Assembly: GCF_030160755.1 (NCBI RefSeq) | Contig: NZ_BSOY01000018.1 | Location: forward strand, 1-40,346 | DNA from: Brevundimonas denitrificans | GTDB lineage: Bacteria > Pseudomonadota > Alphaproteobacteria > Caulobacterales > Caulobacteraceae | Reading direction: 5' to 3' | Length of the DNA stretch: 40,346 nt | Part shown: positions 34,170 to 40,346 of the stretch, piece after piece | How positions within the stretch are numbered: the stretch's first letter is position 1 | Layout of the letters: each line of letters opens with the position of its first letter | Program-made: the position numbers and the translations under genes | Notes under the pieces: model-generated | Databases searched by the model: none | Seen by the model: the letters and a program-made list of their open reading frames with translations, nothing else | What the model was told of the DNA's origin: nothing

Positions 34170-35171
34170 TCAGACCACCTGGAAGCCGTGGGCGAAGACG
34201 TCCTCGTCGTCGATCCATATCTCATTCAGGCCGGTGGCGATGGCCGAGCCTTCGACGGAAGGAATGATCGCGGGCCGACCGCCGACCTCCGTCTCGGCCT
34301 CGACGCGGCCGATGAAGCGGCTGCCGATATAGCTTTCGTGGACGAAGGTCTGGCCGACCGCCAGCCGCCCCGTGGCGTGCAGATGGGCCAGCCGCGCCGA
34401 GGTGCCGGTGCCGCAGGGACTGCGGTCGATGGCCTTGTCGCCATAGAAGACGGCGTTGCGCCCGTCCGCGCCCTCGCCCTTGGGCCGGTCGGCCCAGAGC
34501 AGGTGGGAGACGCCTCGAATGGTGGGGTCCAGCGGATGGATCGGCGTGAACGCCTCACGCACCAGCGTCCGGATGACGGGGGACAGCTGCAGGATGCGGG
34601 CGGCGCCGAGATCGTCCAGGCTCGTGTAGGCCCCCTGGGGTTCGATGATGGCGTAGAAGTTTCCGCCGTAGGCGACGTCGACCGTCAGCGGTCCGAAGTC
34701 GGGGACGTCGATCCGGATGCCCTGCTGCGCCAGATAAGACGGCACATTGCGGATGCGGACCGAACGGACCCGCGCGCCGTCCTGTACATAATCCAGTTCG
34801 ATCACGCCCGCGGGGACCTCGGCGATGACCTTGCCCGGCGTGCGGGGTTTGATCAGGCCATGCTCCAGCGCAAAGGTGACGATGCCGATGGTTCCGTGGC
34901 CGCACATCGGCAGGCAGCCGCTGGTCTCGATGAACAGGATGCCGACATCGGCCTCCGGCGTGGTCGGCGGATAGAGGAAGCCGCCGCTCATCATGTCGTG
35001 GCCGCGCGGCTCGAAACACAGGCCGGTGCGAATCCAGTCGTAGCGCGCCATGAAGTCCTGCCGCCGGGCGCTCATGCTGTCGCCCTCGAGTTCCGGCCCG
35101 CCCTCGATCACCAGCCGCACGGGGTTGCCGGCGGTGTGCCCGTCGACGCAGCGGAAGACGTGCCGCGCCAT
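34170..35171 (-). CDS. 4-hydroxyproline 2-epimerase (proline racemase family)
   Basis: The 333-aa protein of the proline racemase superfamily keeps both catalytic cysteines: Cys90 in PMCGHGT and Cys253 in SPCGTGTSA. Having both Cys residues marks an epimerase; the dehydratase relatives have Thr or Ser at one of these positions. It would convert trans-4-hydroxy-L-proline to cis-4-hydroxy-D-proline, the first catabolic step. The neighbouring deaminase and flavoprotein genes support that substrate. It lies 2 nt downstream of the deaminase gene on the same strand. Confidence 0.93.
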   Translation of the reverse strand: MARHVFRCVDGHTAGNPVRLVIEGGPELEGDSMSARRQDFMARYDWIRTGLCFEPRGHDMMSGGFLYPPTTPEADVGILFIETSGCLPMCGHGTIGIVTFALEHGLIKPRTPGKVIAEVPAGVIELDYVQDGARVRSVRIRNVPSYLAQQGIRIDVPDFGPLTVDVAYGGNFYAIIEPQGAYTSLDDLGAARILQLSPVIRTLVREAFTPIHPLDPTIRGVSHLLWADRPKGEGADGRNAVFYGDKAIDRSPCGTGTSARLAHLHATGRLAVGQTFVHESYIGSRFIGRVEAETEVGGRPAIIPSVEGSAIATGLNEIWIDDEDVFAHGFQVV

Positions 35172-35173
35172 GG

Positions 35174-36070
35174 CTAGAGGACCGGGCGGGTGGCGGCGGC
35201 CTTCTCGACCATGGCGATCACCTCGGCCCGGCGGGCGCCGACCAGCGGGTGGCGGGGCGGGCGGACGCGTTCGTGGCCCCGGCCCATGATCTGTTCCGCC
35301 AGCTTGATCGACTGGACGAGGTCATGGTCGGCGTCGAGGTGCAGCAAGGGCATGAACCAGCGGTAGATGGCGAGGGCGGCCTCCATGTCGCCGCGTTTGT
35401 AGGCGTCCCAGAGGGCGAGCGACTCCTTGGGGAAGGCGTTGGTCAGACCCGAGACCCAGCCCTGCGCCCCCAGCATCAGGCCTTCCAGCGCCACATCGTC
35501 CAGCCCGGCGAAGAGGACGTAGCGATCGCCGAATTCGTTGAGCAGGTCGGTGAAGCGGCGCGTGTCCGGCGCGCTCTCCTTGAGGGCGACGACATTGGGA
35601 AGGTCCGACAGGGCGTGCAGGGCCTCGAAGCCGATGCTGACCCGATAGGCCGGGGGGTTGTTGTACAGCATGATCGGCAGGCCGGTGGCCTCGGCCACGG
35701 TCCGGAAATGGGCCGCCAGCTCGGCCTGGGTCGGCACATAGACCATGGCGGGCAAGACCATGAGACCGTCGGCCCCGATGGCCTCGGCGTCGCGCGCGAA
35801 GGCGGCGGCGCGGCGGGTGTCCAGCTCGGCCACCCCGGCGATCACGGGCACGCGCCCGGCCACGGTCCTGACGGTGGCGGCCAGCATGGCGCGTTTCTCG
35901 TCTGCGTCGAGCGAGTTGTTCTCGCCGACCGTGCCCATGACGATCAGGCCGTGCACCCCGTCCCGGATCAGCCCATCCTGCACCGTGGCGGTGGAGTCGA
36001 AATCGATCGAGAAATCCGCCGCGAACTGCGTTGTGGCGGCGGGGATCACGCCCTCCCAGGAAATCGACAT
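35174..36070 (-). CDS. DHDPS-family deaminase, likely HPC (pyrroline-4-hydroxy-2-carboxylate) deaminase
   Basis: The 298-aa TIM-barrel aldolase-fold protein has the N-acetylneuraminate lyase/DHDPS signatures GTVGENNSLDADEKRAM, Tyr136 in MLYNNPP and the Schiff-base Lys164 in VVALKESAPD. In hydroxyproline catabolism this family member dehydrates and deaminates Delta1-pyrroline-4-hydroxy-2-carboxylate to 2-oxoglutarate semialdehyde. The operon with the epimerase makes this more likely than lysine-pathway DHDPS. It starts 31 nt from the second GntR palindrome. The semialdehyde dehydrogenase needed next is not in the window. Confidence 0.9.
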   Translation of the reverse strand: MSISWEGVIPAATTQFAADFSIDFDSTATVQDGLIRDGVHGLIVMGTVGENNSLDADEKRAMLAATVRTVAGRVPVIAGVAELDTRRAAAFARDAEAIGADGLMVLPAMVYVPTQAELAAHFRTVAEATGLPIMLYNNPPAYRVSIGFEALHALSDLPNVVALKESAPDTRRFTDLLNEFGDRYVLFAGLDDVALEGLMLGAQGWVSGLTNAFPKESLALWDAYKRGDMEAALAIYRWFMPLLHLDADHDLVQSIKLAEQIMGRGHERVRPPRHPLVGARRAEVIAMVEKAAATRPVL

Positions 36071-36101
36071 CGGGTCCTCGCTTCCATCAGCTTAAGTCAT
36101 T

Positions 36102-36113
36102 ATCGTATACGAT
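36102..36113. promoter_or_regulatory. GntR/FCD operator copy 2
   Basis: An identical ATCGTATACGAT palindrome lies between the deaminase gene (start 31 nt away, minus strand) and the flavoprotein gene (start 26 nt away, plus strand). The 12-bp identity with copy 1, about 3.8 kb away, and the matching position between divergent genes of one pathway argue against chance. Confidence 0.8.
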
Positions 36114-36139
36114 CCTGAGGTCTAGGCAACGGCAGTCCG

Positions 36140-37393
36140 ATGCAACCGAAGTCCTATCTCGTCATCGGCGGCGGTCTGGTCGGGGCCGCGTCAGCGCTGC
36201 GGCTGCAGGCGGCGGGCTTCGCCGTGACCCTGATCGACCCGGGCGATCCGCGCCGCGCCGCGTCCTTCGGCAATATCGGTCATATCGCTGCCGAGCAGGT
36301 TTCCCCCCTGGCGTCGCGCGAGAGTCTTCGGACATTTCCCGGTCGGCTGTTTGGTCTGGGCGGCCCGCTGGACTTCCGCTGGCGGGATGCCGGCCTGTGG
36401 GGGCCCTGGGCGTTGAGGTTCATCGCGGCCTCCGACCCCGCCCGACATGCCCGCGGGCAGGCAGCCCTGACCGCCATCCTCGCCCACGCCCTTCCGGCCT
36501 GGCGCCGGTTGGCGGACTTCTCCGGCGCGCCGGGCGTCGTCGGCCGCGACGGCCATGCGGTGGTCTGGATGTCGCAGATCGCGGCTGAGAAGGGCCTTCG
36601 CAGCTGGGAGCGGTCTCCGACGGGCAGCGCCGCCTTCCGGCCGATGGGCGCCGACGATCTCAACAGATATGCATCGGTGATGACCCGGGCGCCGGTCGCC
36701 GGCATCCGCTTTTCCGGCACCGCCCAGGTCAGCGAACCGCAGGCCGCCCGCGACGCCCTGATGGCCGCTTTCAGGGCGCAGGGCGGCGAGGTGGTCCACG
36801 CCCATGTTGCCCGTCTGTCCAGCGGCGATCGTGTGATCGCCCATCTCGGCGGCGGCGGCGGCGGGACGCGCGAGGCCGAGGGGGCCCTGGTCGCGGCGGG
36901 GGCCTGGGCGGGGCGGCTGATGCGCGGCCTCGGGGTCGAGGCTCCGGTGATCGGCGAGCGCGGCTATTCGGTGCAGAGCGCCGAACACGGCTGGGACGAG
37001 GCGCTTCCGCCCACGGTCTTCGAAGAGCAGTCGATGGTGGTGTCCCGCTTCACCAGCGGCCTGCGCGCCTCCAGCTTCGTCGAGTTCGGCTCGCCCGACG
37101 CGCCCGGCGATCCGCGCAAATGGCGGGCGCTGGAGCGGCGGCTGTCCGACCTTGGCATCGGCTTCTCAAGTGAGCCGGACCGGTGGGTCGGACCCCGACC
37201 GACCCTGCCCGACTACCTGCCCGCCATCGGCCGGCTGGAGCGGGATCCGCGCATTCTCTATGCCTTCGGCCACCAGCATCTCGGCCTGACCCTGTCGGCG
37301 ATCACGGCCGAGCTGACCGCGTCATTGGCGCAGGGGGTGGAGCCCGCGATCGATCTCAATCCGTTCCGGATCGAACGGTTCAGCCGGGGCTGA
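36140..37393 (+). CDS. FAD-dependent oxidoreductase, probable cis-4-hydroxy-D-proline dehydrogenase
   Basis: The 417-aa protein of the DAO/DadA family has an N-terminal Rossmann motif, VIGGGLVGAASALRL. It has a C-terminal substrate-binding region with RPTLPDYLPAIGRL and YAFGHQHLGLTLS. It would oxidise cis-4-hydroxy-D-proline to the pyrroline imino acid, handing electrons to the respiratory chain. It is divergent from the deaminase gene over the shared palindrome. It is a single-subunit form; the multi-subunit HcnABC-like form seen in some bacteria is not here. The ribosome site is weak. Confidence 0.88.
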   Translation: MQPKSYLVIGGGLVGAASALRLQAAGFAVTLIDPGDPRRAASFGNIGHIAAEQVSPLASRESLRTFPGRLFGLGGPLDFRWRDAGLWGPWALRFIAASDPARHARGQAALTAILAHALPAWRRLADFSGAPGVVGRDGHAVVWMSQIAAEKGLRSWERSPTGSAAFRPMGADDLNRYASVMTRAPVAGIRFSGTAQVSEPQAARDALMAAFRAQGGEVVHAHVARLSSGDRVIAHLGGGGGGTREAEGALVAAGAWAGRLMRGLGVEAPVIGERGYSVQSAEHGWDEALPPTVFEEQSMVVSRFTSGLRASSFVEFGSPDAPGDPRKWRALERRLSDLGIGFSSEPDRWVGPRPTLPDYLPAIGRLERDPRILYAFGHQHLGLTLSAITAELTASLAQGVEPAIDLNPFRIERFSRG

Positions 37394-37417
37394 GGGCGAG
37401 GGGCGTTTGCGGGTTCT

Positions 37418-39037
37418 TCACGATCCCCGCTCGGCGCGATCCAGCATCCCCTCCAGCGTTGCCAGCTCGTCCGCTTCCTTCGCCGGCTTGTCCCAGCGGA
37501 TGCGGCTGATCCGGGGGAAGCGCATGGCGACGCCGGACTTGTGGCGCTTCGACCGTTGCAGGCCTTCGAACGCCACCTCCAGCACCAGGCCGAACTCGCG
37601 GCTGGCCTTCACCGACCTCACCGGGCCGAAGCGTTCGACCGTGTTGTCGCGCACGAACTTGTCGAGCTGTTTGAGCTCCTCGTCGGTGAAGCCGAAATAG
37701 GCCTTGCCCACCGGCGTCAGGGCGTGGCTGCCATCGACGTCCCCGGTCCAGACCCCGAAGGTGAAGTCGGAGTAGAAACTGGACCGCTTGCCGTGTCCTC
37801 GCTGGGCGTACATCAGCACGGCGTCGACCAGATGCGGATCCTTCTTCCACTTGAACCAGGGGCCCTTGGGCCGACCGGCCTCATAGACGCTGTCGAGCCG
37901 TTTCAGCATCAGGCCTTCCGCCGCCTGCGGGTCACCCTCGGGCGGCGCGGCGCGCAGGGCGGCGAGCGCGTCCCACGTGTCGAAAGGCTGGATAGGGGAC
38001 AGGTCGATCCGGTCGGACGCCAGCGAGACGATCAGGACTTCCAGCCGGGCCCGTCGCTCCGCAAACGTCAGCTTTCGCAAATCGACTCCGTCCGAGGCCA
38101 GCAGATCATAGGCTCGAATGCCCGCGGGATGGGCCGCCATGACCCTGGCGTCCGCGGTCTTGCGGTTCAGACGCTGCTGCAGATCGCCGAATGACCCGAC
38201 CTGTCCCTCGCGGAGCACCAGAAGCTCACCGTCGATCACACCCTCGTGGATCAGGGCCGCGAGCACGTCCGGGAAGGTGGGCGAGATGTCCTCGCCCGTG
38301 CGGCTGTACAGCCGCTTCACCCCGCCCTCGCTGACGGCCTGCACCCGGATGCCGTCCCATTTCCATTCTGCGGCGTAGGCGGCGGGATCGAGTCTCTCCA
38401 TCTCCGCTTCATCAATGGGCTGGGCGAGCATGACCGGCCGGAAACGGCCGTGCGCATCCGCCGAAGGCCGCTCGGCCCGGCCGTCCAGCCAGGCCAGAAG
38501 ATCGGCGTACGGCGGCGACTGGGCGTGCCAGACCTCCTGGATGTCCGGGACCTCGACGCCGCCGAAATCCGCCGCCGCCTGCCACGCCAGCCGCGCCGAG
38601 ACGCCGACGCGCAGGCCGCCCGTCACCAGCTTCAGCAGGGCCCAGCGGCCGTCGGCGTCCAGCGCATCCAGCCAGCCTTCCAGCAGCCCCTGGACCTCGC
38701 CGCGCTTCGCCTGCGTCAGGGCGTCGATCACCTCCGACAGGTCCGGCTCGCGATTGGCCCCGTGGCGGGCCGGCCAGATCAGGGCCACGGTCTCCGCCAG
38801 ATCGCCGACATAGTCGTAGGACAGCCGGAACAGTTCCGGATCGACCCGCGCCTCGACGGCCCGGCGGATCATGGCGGGCTTGGCCGCGGTGAAGGTCAGG
38901 GCGCCGGTCAGGGCGGCGAGGGCCCAGCCCCGGTCGGGATCGGGCGTGTCAGCCAGATGGTCACGGATCAGCCTGAGCTTGGCGTTGCGCGAAGCCGTCA
39001 GCGACAGGCGATCCAGCAGGGCGGCGAAGGCGCGCAT
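37418..39037 (-). CDS. ATP-dependent DNA ligase of the ligase/exonuclease cluster
   Basis: The 539-aa protein has an N-terminal helical DNA-binding domain (to about 200). The adenylation domain contains the KxDG motif, WKWDGIRV, with Lys226 as the AMP acceptor. Downstream motifs are SRTGEDIS, DGELLV, EGLMLKR and FKWKKDPH, and an OB-fold follows. This is the group often called cisplatin-resistance-type or LigB-like bacterial ATP ligase. It is a DNA repair enzyme, additional to the NAD-dependent LigA. Its ATG overlaps the exonuclease stop by 1 nt (TGATG). The Lhr-Core helicase and phosphoesterase genes often in the same cluster are not adjacent. Confidence 0.93.
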   Translation of the reverse strand: MRAFAALLDRLSLTASRNAKLRLIRDHLADTPDPDRGWALAALTGALTFTAAKPAMIRRAVEARVDPELFRLSYDYVGDLAETVALIWPARHGANREPDLSEVIDALTQAKRGEVQGLLEGWLDALDADGRWALLKLVTGGLRVGVSARLAWQAAADFGGVEVPDIQEVWHAQSPPYADLLAWLDGRAERPSADAHGRFRPVMLAQPIDEAEMERLDPAAYAAEWKWDGIRVQAVSEGGVKRLYSRTGEDISPTFPDVLAALIHEGVIDGELLVLREGQVGSFGDLQQRLNRKTADARVMAAHPAGIRAYDLLASDGVDLRKLTFAERRARLEVLIVSLASDRIDLSPIQPFDTWDALAALRAAPPEGDPQAAEGLMLKRLDSVYEAGRPKGPWFKWKKDPHLVDAVLMYAQRGHGKRSSFYSDFTFGVWTGDVDGSHALTPVGKAYFGFTDEELKQLDKFVRDNTVERFGPVRSVKASREFGLVLEVAFEGLQRSKRHKSGVAMRFPRISRIRWDKPAKEADELATLEGMLDRAERGS

Positions 39038-40071
39038 CAGTCGTCGTCCTCGTCCTCATAGCCCACCAGATGCAGCGCCCGCGCCTTGAGCCCGTTCAAC
39101 TCGGCCCAGCGGCGCAGGGCGTCGTCGCGTCCATGGGTGATCCAGACCTCCTGCGGCGACAGTTGGGTCAGGGTCTCGGTCAGCTCATCCCAGTCGGCGT
39201 GGTCCGACAGCACCAGGGGCAGTTCGACGCCGCGCTGCCGGGCCCGGGCCCGCACGCTCATCCAGCCCGAGGCGAAGGCCGTGACCGGATCCGGGAAGCG
39301 CCGGCTCCAGCGATCCGCCAGGGCCGAGGGCGGGGCGATGATGATCCGCCCGGCGAAATCCGCTTTCGACCCCGTCGCCGGCGCCAGCGGCCCCAGCATC
39401 ACGCCAAAATGCTCGTACAGCCGGTTCAGCCGCTCCAGGGCCCCATGCACATAGATCGTTTCATCATATCCGGCTTCGCGGAGCAGCCGGATCACCCGCT
39501 GCGCCTTGCCCAGGGCGTAGGCCCCGACCAGATGGGCGCGCTCGGGAAACTGCTGAACCGAGCGCAGCAGCCGTGCGATCTCATGGGAATCCGGCGGGTG
39601 GCGGAAGACGGGCAGGCCGAAGGTCGCCTCGGTGATGAAGACATCGCTGGGCACCGGCTCGAACGGCGCACAGGTCGGGTCGCGCCGGCGCTTGTAGTCG
39701 CCGGAGGCCGTAATCGACAGCCCGTTCTGGCGAACAGTCGCCTGTGCCGACCCCAGAACATGGCCCGCCGGGGCGAGCGACAGCTCGACGTCCCCGACCA
39801 TGACCCGCTCGCCATAGGCCAGCGGCTGGGCGTGTCCGGCGAAGTCATGACCGTAGCGTTCGCCCATGATGGCGAGCGTTTCAGGCGTCGCGAGCACCGC
39901 GCCGTGCCCCGCGCGCGCATGGTCCGCGTGGCCGTGGGTGATGACCGCCCGATCGACGGGTCGCGGCGGATCGATGAAGAATGCGCCGCCCGGACACCAG
40001 AGTCCGTCGGGTGTGGGGCGCAGGATCGAGTCGAAACGGCGCGAAGGGCGAGGGTCTGCGGGCAGGGGCAT
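39037..40071 (-). CDS. Ligase-associated DNA exonuclease (metallo-beta-lactamase fold)
   Basis: The 344-aa beta-CASP-type nuclease has the metal motif THGHADH (45-51), further ligands in APAGHVLGS and SGDYK, and a late LSDHADWDEL. These fit the family of DNA exonucleases encoded next to ATP-dependent ligases. It likely trims DNA ends before sealing by the ligase encoded just downstream, with which it is translationally coupled. The C-terminus is acidic (EDEDDD). The ATG at 40071 gives the family's length of about 340 aa. Confidence 0.92.
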   Translation of the reverse strand: MPLPADPRPSRRFDSILRPTPDGLWCPGGAFFIDPPRPVDRAVITHGHADHARAGHGAVLATPETLAIMGERYGHDFAGHAQPLAYGERVMVGDVELSLAPAGHVLGSAQATVRQNGLSITASGDYKRRRDPTCAPFEPVPSDVFITEATFGLPVFRHPPDSHEIARLLRSVQQFPERAHLVGAYALGKAQRVIRLLREAGYDETIYVHGALERLNRLYEHFGVMLGPLAPATGSKADFAGRIIIAPPSALADRWSRRFPDPVTAFASGWMSVRARARQRGVELPLVLSDHADWDELTETLTQLSPQEVWITHGRDDALRRWAELNGLKARALHLVGYEDEDDD

Positions 40072-40213
40072 GGGGGTTCCGAAGCGAACTTGCAGAACCT
40101 TGAACGCCGCGACAATGCGAGGTTTCCGCTTCGTCAGATCTGCAACCGGAAACGCCGGACAGGGCGCACAGTATCCCGAAGTCGATTTTGCCGATGCAGC
40201 GGACGAGCGTCGA

Positions 40214-40346
40214 TCACGCCGCTATGGGCATCCGCGCCACGTTGCAGTGGGTCCACAGCCGATCCATCGCCTTGACGAGGTCGTCCATCATGGCGTCGGT
40301 GTGGTTGGGCGACGGGGTGAAGCGCAGCCGCTCGGTGCCCTTGGGC
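40214..40346 (-). CDS. hemA: 5-aminolevulinate synthase, C-terminal 44 residues (5' part beyond the window)
   Basis: The minus strand from the right edge reads PKGTERLRFTPSPNHTDAM, then MDDLVKAMDRLWTHCNVARM, PIAA and a TGA stop. This is the characteristic C-terminal end of ALAS (GTERLR(I/F)TPSP.H, and a closing LW..C helix). The enzyme condenses glycine and succinyl-CoA to 5-aminolevulinate for haem, using pyridoxal phosphate. The bulk of the gene, including the PLP lysine, is outside the window. Its presence fits an alphaproteobacterium. Confidence 0.88.
   Translation of the reverse strand, partial: PKGTERLRFTPSPNHTDAMMDDLVKAMDRLWTHCNVARMPIAA

Overview
The window is a GC-rich, gene-dense stretch of a bacterial chromosome. 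The gene content and style (short or absent intergenic gaps, many 1- and 4-nt start/stop overlaps, some TTG and GTG starts, a single-domain HPt protein, an S9B dipeptidyl peptidase, an ALA synthase of the Shemin pathway and a class I PHA synthase) fit an alphaproteobacterium, most likely a Caulobacterales member such as Brevundimonas. The taxon is an inference from content. I see no phage, insertion sequence, CRISPR array or rRNA. There is one tRNA gene, tRNA-Lys(CTT).

Region 1 (1-7030) looks like a low-oxygen/stress module. It holds the end of a 2-oxoacid dehydrogenase E2 gene coupled to an acyl carrier protein gene. Facing it is a minus-strand operon: a 52-aa small protein, a tandem universal stress protein, a phosphoribosyltransferase and a PEP-synthase-like enzyme. 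A zinc alcohol dehydrogenase gene is transcribed divergently from that operon, and an Hsp20 gene follows. A perfect FNR-type palindrome (5360-5373) lies between the two divergent units, and a weaker FNR/FixK-like site lies upstream of hsp20.

Region 2 (7144-20385) is mixed housekeeping and accessory content: tRNA-Lys, an APC-family permease overlapping an HPt gene, a secreted DUF1330 protein, a chorismate mutase, ferredoxin-NADP reductase, a dipeptidyl peptidase IV and a lipoprotein amidase, a low-affinity iron permease-like protein with a SemiSWEET, an exported tyrosinase, the sulfate-activation genes cysD and cysNC, and a small exported protein with an acidic tail.

Region 3 (20403-28360) is a tightly packed eight-gene operon whose best reading is the aerobic CoA-dependent 2-aminobenzoate (anthranilate) pathway. 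It encodes a monooxygenase/Old Yellow Enzyme fusion, an SDR, a MarR regulator, an enoyl-CoA hydratase, an acyl-CoA dehydrogenase, an aryl-CoA ligase, a hotdog thioesterase and a RidA-family protein that lacks the usual catalytic arginine.

Region 4 (28399-31401) has a LysR regulator divergent from a 62-aa unknown protein and PHA synthase, with a perfect palindrome between them.

Region 5 (31398-37393) is a trans-4-hydroxyproline catabolic locus: 4-hydroxyproline 2-epimerase, a D-hydroxyproline dehydrogenase-like flavoprotein, an HPC deaminase, an M24 peptidase, a TauE/SafE-family membrane protein and a GntR/FCD regulator. Two identical 12-bp palindromes (32307-32318 and 36102-36113) sit in its two divergent promoter regions and outline a likely GntR regulon. 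The final enzyme, 2-oxoglutarate semialdehyde dehydrogenase, is not in the window.

Region 6 (37418-40346) holds an ATP-dependent DNA ligase coupled to its ligase-associated metallo-beta-lactamase exonuclease, then the 3' end of hemA.
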